The notes under the pieces are model-generated. The model saw nothing but the letters and a program-made list of their open reading frames with translations. It made no database searches and was not told where the DNA came from. A program made the position numbers and the translations under genes. Shown piece after piece: positions 34,272 through 42,926 of a stretch of DNA of 64,000 bases (positions are counted from its first letter, which is position 1; every line of letters starts with the position of its first letter). The stretch is taken from contig NZ_DASQNA010000010.1 in the NCBI RefSeq assembly GCF_035645195.1, forward strand, positions 124,001 to 188,000. The letters run 5' to 3'. Origin of the DNA: Paenibacillus sp. GTDB lineage: Bacteria > Bacillota > Bacilli > Paenibacillales > YIM-B00363.

Positions 34272-34649
34272 CTATTGATCCCGCAGAAGCGCGTTGGCGA
34301 TGAGCATGTCGAACTTTCGAACGTCTACTCCTTTCTGCAATTTCACTTTGATATGCCCCGCCCGCGTCCACAACTCCACCTCCGCATTAAAATCCAGAAA
34401 CCCGCCGGCATTTTCCGTCGACCACATGTTGATGGAGGAATACGGCAGGGAGTAGATCTCTACCTTCTTCCCGGTAAGACCCTGCGCATCCCTCACAATT
34501 AATCTTTTGTTCGTAAACACGGCCGTATCTCGAAAAGTTTTGTATGCCGCGACCGCTTCCTCCCCGGCGACCAACAGCGCATGTACGTCCGACGGTATGG
34601 GACATTCCGATACCAAGGTCCACTCCAACATGTTTTTCGTTTCCGACAT
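34272..34649 (-). CDS. PH-domain-containing small protein
   Basis: A 125-residue soluble protein that appears to be one bacterial PH domain: AYKTFRDTAVFTNKRLIVRDAQGLTGKKVEIYSLPYSSINMWSTENAG then VELWTRAGHIKVKLQKGVDVRKFDMLIANALL. Bacterial PH proteins of this size form oligomeric rings of unknown function. No signal peptide or helix. GGGAGG lies about ten bases before the ATG. Its own terminator follows; it is 51 bases downstream of the response regulator gene and may share its transcript. Confidence 0.8.
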   Translation of the reverse strand: MSETKNMLEWTLVSECPIPSDVHALLVAGEEAVAAYKTFRDTAVFTNKRLIVRDAQGLTGKKVEIYSLPYSSINMWSTENAGGFLDFNAEVELWTRAGHIKVKLQKGVDVRKFDMLIANALLRDQ

Positions 34650-34700
34650 TTTCCGAGTCCTCCCTAGAGTAATGAATACTCCATAATATGAACGATAACC

Positions 34701-35345
34701 TCAACTTTCCCGCGATTCTTTCAACAGACGCCTAGCCTCGTTCCGATCCGCCACTTGCAGCTTGTTCAGCATGTTGGAAATGTTGTTGGCCACCGTTTTG
34801 ACGCTGATAAACAGCCGTGCCGCGATCTGCGCGTTCGTTTGCCCTTCGGCGATCAGCTCCAAAATTTCCATCTCCCGCTTGGACAGCTCGGATAACGCCG
34901 GATGGTCCGCTTTGACGGCCGGTTTAGGAGCTGCCGCGAAATAATGAATCATGCGCGCCGCGATGTCCGAGCTGAACACCGCGCCGCCGCCGCCCACCAT
35001 TCGAATGGATTGCAGCAGCTCGGCCTCGTCGGCATCCTTCAACACGTAGCCCTTGGCTCCGGCCCGCATGGCCGTGAACACGGATTGATCGTCCTGGAAC
35101 ATCGTCAACATCAACACTTCGATGCTCGGGAACCGCTCCTTAATGACGCGGGTCGCCTCGATCCCGTTCAAGCCGGGCATGCGGATATCCATCAAGACGA
35201 CGTCCGGCTGCAGCGCGCCCGCCAGCTCCACCGCTTCGTCGCCGGACGAAGCTTCTCCCACGACCACCAGATCGTCCGTCGTCTTCAACAAATTTCGAAC
35301 GCCGCTCCGAAACAACGGATGATCGTCGGCGATGACAATCTTCAT
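34701..35345 (-). CDS. NarL/LuxR-family response regulator
   Basis: Response regulator of 214 residues. Receiver: acidic D7/D8, phospho-acceptor D53 (VLMDIRMPG), T81 and K103. The LuxR-type helix-turn-helix is at 145-210 (LSKREMEILELIAEGQTNAQIAARLFISVKTVANNISNMLNKL). It lies two bases after the cognate kinase gene. Likely targets are its own operon and the divergent membrane gene at 37724, between which TTCCCG repeats lie. Confidence 0.93.
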   Translation of the reverse strand: MKIVIADDHPLFRSGVRNLLKTTDDLVVVGEASSGDEAVELAGALQPDVVLMDIRMPGLNGIEATRVIKERFPSIEVLMLTMFQDDQSVFTAMRAGAKGYVLKDADEAELLQSIRMVGGGGAVFSSDIAARMIHYFAAAPKPAVKADHPALSELSKREMEILELIAEGQTNAQIAARLFISVKTVANNISNMLNKLQVADRNEARRLLKESRES

Positions 35346-35347
35346 GT

Positions 35348-37501
35348 TCAGCCCCCCTTTGCCACAGTGCTCTCGGACAGCGGCAGCGACGCGTACACCC
35401 TCGTGCCGCCGTCCTCCCCTCTCTCGATCGTACAGTGCCCGCCCAATTCGGCGGCCCGTTCCCGAATCGACTGCAGGCCGATGCCGCCTTTCCCTCCGGC
35501 GGACGACGCCGTCCGAACGACGCTGCCGGTCCCGTCATCCGTAATTTCCACGACCAGCCGATTCGCGTCGCGAACGTCCAACCGCACCTCGCATACCGTC
35601 GCCTGCGCATGCTTGATGACGTTGACGACCGCCTCGACGACGATGCGATACGCCGCGACCTCCACCGCGGCGGGCAGCGCCGGCAGCGGCGCCGGCGCCT
35701 GCAGCTCGATGCGCAGCGGCTCTCCCTCCTGCTCCGCGGCCAACAGCCGCGCGGGCTTGGCAAGCTCATGAATCCGCTCCCGGATGGCGCCGAGCAGCCC
35801 CAGCTCATCCAGAGCCGGCGGCCTCAGATCGTGGACCATCGTCCGTATTTCGCTAACCGTCGACCGAATGACCTGCCGAAGGTCCGTTAACATCTCGATC
35901 GCGGTAGCCGGCTCTTTCTCCACATACTTTTGCGCCGTCGCCGCGTTCAGCGCGAGCGCCGCCAGCCTCGGCGCCAAGTCGTCATGCAGGTTTTTCCGAA
36001 TGCGGCGGCGCTCCTCCTCGCGGGCCAGCACCAGCTTCTCGCGCGACTCCTGCAAATCGTTCGCCAGCAGCTTCATTCCCAGCGTCATGTTCACGTTCTC
36101 GACGATCGGACCCGCCTGTCGCAGCAAGACGTCGAGAAACTTGCCGTCCTCCGGCGTGAAGGCTTCGCCCGGCGAACGGCTGGCGATATATAGCGTCCCT
36201 AGCTCTCCTCCTCTGTGGAGAATCGGGAACGAATGCAGTTCGTTCGCCGGCTCCCCGGCTGAGGCGACCATTTTGTCCTGCCCGCCGATGCCGATCGCAA
36301 TGCCCGCGTACGGAAGACGAAGCGCATCCTTCACCGTCCGCACGACCGCGTCCAGCATCGCTTCCGGCGCCAGCGGCCGGATCAATTGATCGCCCAGCTC
36401 CAGCAGCACCGCGTACGGGTCGTCGTGCCGCCCCTTCATGAGGCGGTTAATGTGCCGCTGGAGCCAGTCCTTGAGCGGCGCGAACGCGACGGCAACCGTA
36501 ACCGTTGCCAGAAGGTTGACGACGAAGCGATCCTCCGCGCGGAACAGCTGTCCCAAGTAAAGCACGGCGAACGCGTACAGCAGGACGACGCAGACGGACA
36601 ACGCCGCGTAAAGAAGCGTCCGATTCACCAAAGGATCGATGTTCCAAAGCCGCTGCCGCAGCACCGCCATCATCAACGTAATCGGTATGGCCGTTAGCGA
36701 CGCATTCAGGATCGCGTTCAAAGCGACGTAGGTGGCCGCGGAGCCGTCGTTCAAGCTTGGATCGAACAGGACGCTCATGCCGACGAAGCCGACGAACCCG
36801 ATCGTTACACCATAGACGACCCACTTCGTTTGCTGCCGCTGTACGGGCCGAGATACCTTGCGGAATCGGTACACCTGCGAATAGATGAGAATCGCGGTGG
36901 AGCCGACATACCACAGCAGGCGAACAAATTCCGGAATGCGCAGCGCCCCCCACATCTCGCCGCGGAAAAACCACTGCGCCGCATCGACGAGGACGATGAA
37001 GAGGAAGGCGAACCGAGTCCACCGGGGAACGAATCGGCCGTCGGGGAACAGAAAGAAAAATAACGATAGCGATATCCAGCCCGTCATCGAGACGAACATG
37101 AACCACTGCTGCGCGAACGCGCTGCCTTCCGAAGCCGTCATGGCGAGCGAAGGGAACGACGTGCCGAAGGATACCATCGCCGCGGCGGCGAGCAGCCCCA
37201 TCGGTTCCCGGAACCCTTTCCACAGCATGATCGACGACGTCGCATAAAACACAAAGGTGAATCCGCTGTCGATCAGCACGAACAGCAGCGCGTAATGCTC
37301 TAAGGATAGTCCCTGCTCCGGGATCGGCATGGAGGGCACGAGCGTTCCGCAGCCCTGGGCGATGCATTTCGTAACCAGAGCGTCGTAGTAGCCCGGTATG
37401 CTGACGATGTACGAGCCCATCGCCGCGGCGCAGAACGCCAGGACAAGCAGCTGCATGACCGCCCGCATCGCTTCGTTCGCCTTGCGAATGTCCGGCGCCA
37501 T
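35348..37501 (-). CDS. NarX-type membrane sensor histidine kinase
   Basis: Sensor kinase of 717 residues. Residues 1-350 hold about nine membrane helices (LLVLAFCAAAMGSYIVSI, ISLSLFFFLFPDGRF, ATVTVAVAFAPLKDWL), a large integral sensor. A GAF-like domain follows at about 360-490, then HisKA_3 with phospho-histidine in EERRRIRKNLHDDLAPRLA and an HATPase domain (EITDDGTGS, GGIGLQSIRERAAELGG). The FPDGRFVPRW motif is common in this class of Firmicute and actinobacterial kinases of unknown signal. Co-transcribed with the downstream regulator. Confidence 0.9.
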   Translation of the reverse strand: MAPDIRKANEAMRAVMQLLVLAFCAAAMGSYIVSIPGYYDALVTKCIAQGCGTLVPSMPIPEQGLSLEHYALLFVLIDSGFTFVFYATSSIMLWKGFREPMGLLAAAAMVSFGTSFPSLAMTASEGSAFAQQWFMFVSMTGWISLSLFFFLFPDGRFVPRWTRFAFLFIVLVDAAQWFFRGEMWGALRIPEFVRLLWYVGSTAILIYSQVYRFRKVSRPVQRQQTKWVVYGVTIGFVGFVGMSVLFDPSLNDGSAATYVALNAILNASLTAIPITLMMAVLRQRLWNIDPLVNRTLLYAALSVCVVLLYAFAVLYLGQLFRAEDRFVVNLLATVTVAVAFAPLKDWLQRHINRLMKGRHDDPYAVLLELGDQLIRPLAPEAMLDAVVRTVKDALRLPYAGIAIGIGGQDKMVASAGEPANELHSFPILHRGGELGTLYIASRSPGEAFTPEDGKFLDVLLRQAGPIVENVNMTLGMKLLANDLQESREKLVLAREEERRRIRKNLHDDLAPRLAALALNAATAQKYVEKEPATAIEMLTDLRQVIRSTVSEIRTMVHDLRPPALDELGLLGAIRERIHELAKPARLLAAEQEGEPLRIELQAPAPLPALPAAVEVAAYRIVVEAVVNVIKHAQATVCEVRLDVRDANRLVVEITDDGTGSVVRTASSAGGKGGIGLQSIRERAAELGGHCTIERGEDGGTRVYASLPLSESTVAKGG

Positions 37502-37579
37502 CCTTCCCCCGCCTTCCTAAATGGTTGATATTGCTAATTATAGCTTCCGTCCTGCGGCTTGAATATGGCGGAAGCCGAT

Positions 37580-37641
37580 TTCCCGCGCGGCTTCCCGGCG
37601 GTTCCCGGGAATCGTCCCGATGTTTCCCGCGAAATCGGGAA
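37580..37641. promoter_or_regulatory. TTCCCG repeat array in the divergent promoter region
   Basis: TTCCCG occurs at 37580, 37592, 37602 and 37624, and inverted CGGGAA at 37606 and 37636. The 10-12 and 22 base spacing is near whole helical turns. It lies between the kinase gene and the divergent membrane gene and could bind the response regulator; inferred. Confidence 0.35.
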
Positions 37642-37723
37642 CGGCCTGCTCTAGCCTCCAGGAATTCCCGCGCCTTACGATAAGGGCATCGCAACGCGAA
37701 ATCGGTATTGGAGGTTGAAGGAA

Positions 37724-38299
37724 TTGAACGAAAAGCAGTTGATCAAATGGCTGGGCATGATTTGTATTTTGGCGGGCATTGCGCGGATGGGCATGACGCC
37801 GACTTCGATCATTTGGGGAACGGACAGTCCGCAAGAGCTGACGTTTGGCTTTATCGCATGCGTACTGATGGCGGTCGGCACGATCGTCACGTATATGGTG
37901 CAGTCCCGCGAAACCGGGGTTGCAGGCTTCATAACGACGCTGCTGATTATCGTCGCCAACATCATTACGGGGGCCATGGTTTGGTCGCTATTCGCCGCAG
38001 GGCCCGGCGCTCCCATGCCGGAAGGGCCGCTCGTCAACATCTCCCGATTGATCATGATGGCAGGCTTGATGGGCGGGTCGCTCGTGTTCGCGATTCTGAC
38101 CTTCCGAGCGAAAGTGTTCCCGCGCTGGGTGCCGGCTCTTCTGATTTTGATGCTGGTGAACATCTTCCTCCCTGTCGCCGACAACAAGTTTTTCGCGGCG
38201 TTCTGGGGCCTCGCTTACGTCGGCATGGGCTATTGCGTCTGGGCCGGGAAGCTGAACGCAGGCGCGGCGGCGCGGAAAGACGGAACCTTGAGCGCATAG
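37724..38299 (+). CDS. Six-helix membrane protein, TTG start
   Basis: Integral membrane protein of 191 residues with about six helices (WLGMICILAGIARMGM, FGFIACVLMAVGTIVTYMV, VAGFITTLLIIVANIITGAMV, RLIMMAGLMGGSLVFAILTF, WVPALLILMLVNIFLPV, FFAAFWGLAYVGMGYCVW). I recognise no characterised family. Translation likely begins at TTG 37724, nine bases after GGAGG; the TTG at 37715 abuts that site. Divergent from the kinase operon, so it may be its main target, a common arrangement for LuxR-type systems. Confidence 0.75.
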   Translation: MNEKQLIKWLGMICILAGIARMGMTPTSIIWGTDSPQELTFGFIACVLMAVGTIVTYMVQSRETGVAGFITTLLIIVANIITGAMVWSLFAAGPGAPMPEGPLVNISRLIMMAGLMGGSLVFAILTFRAKVFPRWVPALLILMLVNIFLPVADNKFFAAFWGLAYVGMGYCVWAGKLNAGAAARKDGTLSA

Positions 38300-38314
38300 T
38301 CGGAGTACCTCAAC

Positions 38315-38347
38315 GCAAAATAGCGAGCCTTAGGCTCGCTATTTTGC
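38315..38347. terminator. Perfect bidirectional terminator
   Basis: GCAAAATAGCGAGCC and GGCTCGCTATTTTGC form a 15-base perfect stem with a three-base loop between convergent genes. Confidence 0.85.
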
Positions 38348-38373
38348 TTATGCTTATGCTATGGCGCACGGTA

Positions 38374-40680
38374 TTATTTTAGCTCTGCTGCCGTCGCGGC
38401 CTTGTAAATCACCGAATGCACTTCTCCTCCGTCGTTATCGAGCGCCGTCCATACGGTGCCGTCCGGCGTGACGGTCATGCCTTCGATCTTCTCGAACGGC
38501 ATGAATGCCTCGCGAAGATCGGCGACCTTCTTCTTAACGACCACCGACTTGGACAGGTCGGAATCCTCGGCGACAAGTCCTTCGAACGGTTCGACGCCGT
38601 CGAGGGTGAATGTATAGAGAGCTTTCAAGTGAATCGCCCCGCCGACCATTTTGTCGCGCTCGATCACGGCGTACGTATCGCCTCCGAGATTGACGATTTC
38701 GGACAGCCCGATCCAGTCGTCTTTCACCGTTGTAGGCTCGAGGGGGTATAAGAAGAACTCCCACGTTCGATTCGTCAAATCGTATCTTGCGATACGCGTA
38801 TACAACGTGCCGTCCTTCGCTTTCTCCCCGCTGTATTGCCGTTGAATCGCCCCCAGCAAATAGTTGCCGTCCGAAGAAATCGCCACGCCTTCGAACCCGT
38901 TGTTGCGAATGACCCCGCCTTCATAGGAGTCGACCTCGGATGGAAGCGACACTTTCTGCAGCACATTGCCGCTGCGATCCACTTGCAGCAGGAGGTTCGG
39001 GCTGTACGAGTCCTTGCCGAATTGAGCGTTCCCTTCGCTCGCGATCCAGAAGCCTGCATTCGCAGGCGCCGCCACGGACGTGTCACGCACGATTCCTTCC
39101 AGATCCAGATCGATCGGCTGTCCGTTCTCTGTGATTCTCGCCAGCGAGCTGATGCTGCCCATACCGTCTTTCATATCGATCCGATAGATATGGGATTGCA
39201 GCGCATTGTCCGGGACCGCGTAGATGACGTCATTCCGCGCGGCATCGGATGCCAAGCCTGAAATCGCCGCCCAATAAACATTCGAAGCATGCAGCGTCGG
39301 CTTGTCCGGCGAATTCGCCGCCCCCGCGACGCCTTCGAACACGGTGATCGTTCCGGAATCTTCGTCGGACGTCAGGAACAAATTCCGCTGCGGGATCGCC
39401 AACAAGCCTTCCGGCTCCATGCCGGTCGGGAGCAGCTGCACGAACGCCGGCTTTCTGTTGTTCGTAAGATCGTACACGGCGACGAACGAGCCTTTCTCGG
39501 AACCGACGAACGCGAATTCCTTCTTGCCGAACACCGCCGTTTCGATCCCTTCCACCTCGATGCCGCCCGCTTCCGAACGCCCTTCCGGGTAGTGACCGTA
39601 TTCCGCCGCTTTCGGCTCCAGCTCGCCGTTATCCTTCCACACCTGCGAGCCCTGCGTCGTCCATGCGCTCCAGCCGCGTCCGCCCGTCAAGTCCATCTCG
39701 CCCTCGTCCGCCGTATACAGAATCGTCCCGCGCGCATTCCATGCGATGCCGTCCGGCATCCGGGCGCCGGCGTAAGACACTTCGGCTTCGAACTTTTCCG
39801 GATACGACTCCGCGAAGCGGATCGCGCCGTCTTCGGTCAAGTCATGCTTTTGCCCTTTCGGCTTGCCGAGCGAGAACAGCGTTTTTAGCGCGGCGCTTTT
39901 CACGTCGATGACAGCCACGCCGTTATTCTCCTGCAGCGTGACGGCAGCCAGACCGTTTTTGATTTTCACGAATTCAGGCTGCGGGTCTTCCGGGAACAGC
40001 AGCCCCTTGTCCGCTAATTGCTGCGCTGCGAAAGAAATCGTCTTGACGACAGACTTGCTCAGGTCGGACCAATTCAGAGCGACGATTTGCACCGTACCCG
40101 GTCCGCTTATGTCGCCTTCCAGGCCCGGCTCTTCCGCATCGGTTAAGTTGCCGTCCTTGTCGACGACCACGGGCTCGTTCTCGATGGCGACGACCGCATA
40201 CGTTTCCTTCCCGATGGTCGTCACGGCCACGGCGTCGGGACCTGCGCCGATCGATACGTCCCCGACGACGGCGTTGGTTTTCAAGTTAATGACCACTAGC
40301 TTACCGGGCGTCAGCTGAGGCTTGTCCCCCTCTTCTTTGATCGAGGTGTTCACCACGGCGATCCCATAATTTCCGTCCCCTGTGATCGCCACGCTAGTCG
40401 GCTCGCCCGGCATGGCGATTTCGGTTTTGAGCTGCGGCACTTTCGGATCGGCAAAGTCGACGATGCCGACATTTTTGTCGCCCGAATTCGTATACGCCAA
40501 AATCTTACCGTCCGGCGTTGCGGCTGTAATTTCCGCCACCCCTCCGTTCGGCACGACGAAGGTTCCGATTTGCCGGAACGAGTCGATTTGGCGTTCAGCC
40601 GCTTGCGCGCTCCCCAGCCCTGCGACCGCCGTTGCGACGGCTGCGATCGCGCTTAGAGCGGAAATCAAACGTTTCTTCAT
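38374..40680 (-). CDS. Secreted phytase-like/beta-propeller protein
   Basis: Exported protein of 768 residues with signal peptide MKKRLISALSAIAAVATAVA ending GLGSAQA. The first half looks like a YVTN/choice-of-anchor-I-type propeller (AYTNSGDKNVGIVDFADP, GDGNYGIAVVNTS, LVVINLKTNAVVGDV, DGIAWNARGTILYTADEGEMDL). The second half matches the esterase-like phytase family domain (EGIVRDTSV, GFWIASEGNAQFG, NGFEGVAISSDGNYLL, IARYDLTNRTWEFFLYPLE, FEKIEGMTVTPDGTVW). It probably acts extracellularly on phosphate or phosphonate esters; neither activity is proven for the family. Monocistronic. Confidence 0.82.
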   Translation of the reverse strand: MKKRLISALSAIAAVATAVAGLGSAQAAERQIDSFRQIGTFVVPNGGVAEITAATPDGKILAYTNSGDKNVGIVDFADPKVPQLKTEIAMPGEPTSVAITGDGNYGIAVVNTSIKEEGDKPQLTPGKLVVINLKTNAVVGDVSIGAGPDAVAVTTIGKETYAVVAIENEPVVVDKDGNLTDAEEPGLEGDISGPGTVQIVALNWSDLSKSVVKTISFAAQQLADKGLLFPEDPQPEFVKIKNGLAAVTLQENNGVAVIDVKSAALKTLFSLGKPKGQKHDLTEDGAIRFAESYPEKFEAEVSYAGARMPDGIAWNARGTILYTADEGEMDLTGGRGWSAWTTQGSQVWKDNGELEPKAAEYGHYPEGRSEAGGIEVEGIETAVFGKKEFAFVGSEKGSFVAVYDLTNNRKPAFVQLLPTGMEPEGLLAIPQRNLFLTSDEDSGTITVFEGVAGAANSPDKPTLHASNVYWAAISGLASDAARNDVIYAVPDNALQSHIYRIDMKDGMGSISSLARITENGQPIDLDLEGIVRDTSVAAPANAGFWIASEGNAQFGKDSYSPNLLLQVDRSGNVLQKVSLPSEVDSYEGGVIRNNGFEGVAISSDGNYLLGAIQRQYSGEKAKDGTLYTRIARYDLTNRTWEFFLYPLEPTTVKDDWIGLSEIVNLGGDTYAVIERDKMVGGAIHLKALYTFTLDGVEPFEGLVAEDSDLSKSVVVKKKVADLREAFMPFEKIEGMTVTPDGTVWTALDNDGGEVHSVIYKAATAAELK

Positions 40681-40830
40681 AGAAAAACCCTCCCGACGAT
40701 GGTTGCGAAGCCTATTCCTTCCATCGTAGAGGGTTAATATTCGCGGGGGATTTGCTGGATGTTAAGATATTATAATTTTTATCGGGAATGTTGAGGGGAA
40801 ATGAGAAACATTTATCGACAACAGTACAAG

Positions 40831-41547
40831 CTACAAAATCAATCGGGTGCCGCTCGTTTTCTGTTCCAACATCGCCTTCAGCACGGTGCCGATGTGGGCG
40901 CCCGCTTCAAGCGGCGGGGTGCCCGCGGCATGAATGTTGGAGATCACGTTCCGATCCGCTTCCAGCATGCCGATGCGGGGCCGGTAACACATGTAGGCGC
41001 TCATGGAGCGAGCGGATACAAGGCCCGGCCGCTCGCCGATGAGCAGCACCATGACCTGCGGCTGCAGGATATCCCCGATCTGGTCCATAACCGCGACGCG
41101 CCCGTTTTTCACGAAGAAGGTCGTCCCCCACGTCAGTCCCTGCACCCGCAGCGAATCGAGCAGCGCGGGGTACACGTCGCGAACGTTCGCTTCGATCGCG
41201 TCGGCGCTCAGTCCGTCCGAAACGACGATTTGCACCTCCGGCTGCTCCGCGCACCGCTCCCTCAGCGCCGCCTTCGCTTCGACGGTCAGCCTGCGTCCCA
41301 GATCCGGACGTCTTAAATAGGTCTCCTTGCCGTCCGCCTCGCTCGCGACGGAGAAGAACCCCATTTCCTCCAGCAGGGAAGGCGACACTTCGCCGTACAC
41401 GGCGTCGACCGCGGCGGCGTGATCGAGCCGAAGCTGCAGCATTGCCTTCGTCGTCGGCCGCGTCCCCGCCCGACCTACGCCGATCCGCGCGGGCGTCGAC
41501 TGCAGCAACCCCGCCGCCCGATACCGTTCCTGTTCGAATGCGCTCAT
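40831..41547 (-). CDS. eutC: Ethanolamine ammonia-lyase small subunit EutC
   Basis: Small subunit of the B12-dependent enzyme that converts ethanolamine to acetaldehyde and ammonia. The 238-residue protein shows TPARIGVGRAGTRPTTKAMLQLRLDHAAAVDAVYGEV, IVVSDGLSADAI, VMVLLIGERPGL, MSAYMCYRPRIGMLEADRNVISNIHAAG and a cobalamin-contacting C-terminus. It is somewhat shorter than enteric EutC (about 295), lacking most of the variable N-terminal arm. GGAGGGGAG lies five bases before the ATG at 41547. Last gene of the operon. Confidence 0.94.
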   Translation of the reverse strand: MSAFEQERYRAAGLLQSTPARIGVGRAGTRPTTKAMLQLRLDHAAAVDAVYGEVSPSLLEEMGFFSVASEADGKETYLRRPDLGRRLTVEAKAALRERCAEQPEVQIVVSDGLSADAIEANVRDVYPALLDSLRVQGLTWGTTFFVKNGRVAVMDQIGDILQPQVMVLLIGERPGLVSARSMSAYMCYRPRIGMLEADRNVISNIHAAGTPPLEAGAHIGTVLKAMLEQKTSGTRLIL

Positions 41548-41564
41548 TTCGTCTCCCCTCCCCA

Positions 41565-42926
41565 TCAGGCGAACAAGCTCAACTCTCCCGCCCGCGCGGT
41601 CAATCGGCCGCCTTTCATCAATTCCATTCGCTCCAGCCACTGCTCGAACGCGGGCGCGGGGCGCAGGCGCAGCGTTTCGCGCAGCGTCGCGATGTCATGG
41701 AAGCTCGTCGATTGGTAATTCAGCATACAATCGTCGGCCATCGGCACGCCGATCAAGAAGTTGACTCCTGCTGCGGCGAGCAGCACGGCCAAATTCTCCA
41801 TGTCGTTCTGGTCGGCTTTCATATGATTCGTGTAGCAAACGTCTACGCCCATCGGCAGCCCGTGCAGCTTCCCCATGAAGTGATCTTCGAGCCCGGCTCG
41901 AATGACCTGTTTGCTATCGTACAAATATTCGGGTCCGATGAAGCCGACGACCGTGTTGACCATGAACGGCTTGTAATGCCGCGCCAAACCGTAGCAGCGC
42001 GCTTCCAGCGTCAATTGGTCGATGCCGTGATGCGCCTCGGACGACAGCTCCGAGCCTTGCCCCGTTTCGAAATACCACCGGTTCGGCCCTTTCGCGCTCC
42101 CCTCCCGGCGGATCAGGTCGTCGGCCTCGTCGAGCAGCCTCAAGTCGATCCCGAACGCCTTGTTCCCGAGCGCGGTGCCGGCGAGGCTCTGGAAGGCAAG
42201 GTCCGCGGGCGCTCCTTGCTCAATGGCTCGCATTTGCGTCGTAATGTGGGCAAGAACGCAGTTTTGCGTCGGCACGTCCCATTTTTCCATCACTTCTTTG
42301 GTCAGCAACAGGATGTTCTTGACGCTCTCCGCCGTGTCGATCACCGGATTAATGCCGATGACCGCGTCCCCGATGCCGTAGGAGAGCGCCTCGTACAGCG
42401 AAGCGCGAATGCCGCGCAGATCGTCGGACGGGTGGTTCGGCTGCGCGCGCCCGGCGAGTACGCCTTTGTACCCCATGGACGCGTTGCACGTCGTCACGAC
42501 CTCGATGTTCGACGCCGCCTGAATCAAATCCAGATTGCTCATGAGCTTCGCGACCGCCGCGATCATTTCGCTCGTCAGCCCTCGCCCGATGCGAAGCATC
42601 CCCGCCGAATCGATGTCCGCGGACAGGAGCCGCTCCCGCAGCTCCGCGACCGTCCAAGCCTTGATCTCGGCGTACACCGCTTCGTCGAGGTCCGCCTCGA
42701 TCAGGCGCGACACTTCGTCCGTTTCGGGCGGCAGCAGCGGGTGCTCCCGGATGTCGGACAGCGTCAGCTCCGACAGCGTCCATTTCGCGGCCATCCGCTC
42801 CGTTGCGTCTTCCGCCGCGATGCCGGCAAGCTCATCGCCCGCCTTTGCTTCGTTCGCTTTGGCCATTAGCTCCTTCACATCCCGAAACCGGTACTCCCGG
42901 CCTCTCAACGTCGTCGCCAGCTTCAT
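41565..42926 (-). CDS. eutB: Ethanolamine ammonia-lyase large subunit EutB
   Basis: Catalytic TIM-barrel subunit, 453 residues, the same length as the enteric enzyme. Characteristic segments: YRFRDVKELMAKANEAKAGD, VVTTCNASMGYKGVLAGRAQPNHPSDD, GIGDAVIGINPVIDT, FETGQGSELSSEAHHGID, EARCYGLARHYKPFMVNTVVGFIGPEYLYD and LPMGVDVCYTNH. Start ATG 42924-42926 has GGAG five bases upstream and overlaps the eutA stop (ATGA). There are no carboxysome-shell genes nearby, so acetaldehyde is not handled in a compartment encoded here. Confidence 0.97.
   Translation of the reverse strand: MKLATTLRGREYRFRDVKELMAKANEAKAGDELAGIAAEDATERMAAKWTLSELTLSDIREHPLLPPETDEVSRLIEADLDEAVYAEIKAWTVAELRERLLSADIDSAGMLRIGRGLTSEMIAAVAKLMSNLDLIQAASNIEVVTTCNASMGYKGVLAGRAQPNHPSDDLRGIRASLYEALSYGIGDAVIGINPVIDTAESVKNILLLTKEVMEKWDVPTQNCVLAHITTQMRAIEQGAPADLAFQSLAGTALGNKAFGIDLRLLDEADDLIRREGSAKGPNRWYFETGQGSELSSEAHHGIDQLTLEARCYGLARHYKPFMVNTVVGFIGPEYLYDSKQVIRAGLEDHFMGKLHGLPMGVDVCYTNHMKADQNDMENLAVLLAAAGVNFLIGVPMADDCMLNYQSTSFHDIATLRETLRLRPAPAFEQWLERMELMKGGRLTARAGELSLFA

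Noticed and set aside
40681-40830. Possible PhoP box (TTAACA-like repeats) upstream of the phytase-like gene
   Set aside because: Spacing of the TTAACA-like words does not fit the PhoP direct-repeat consensus.
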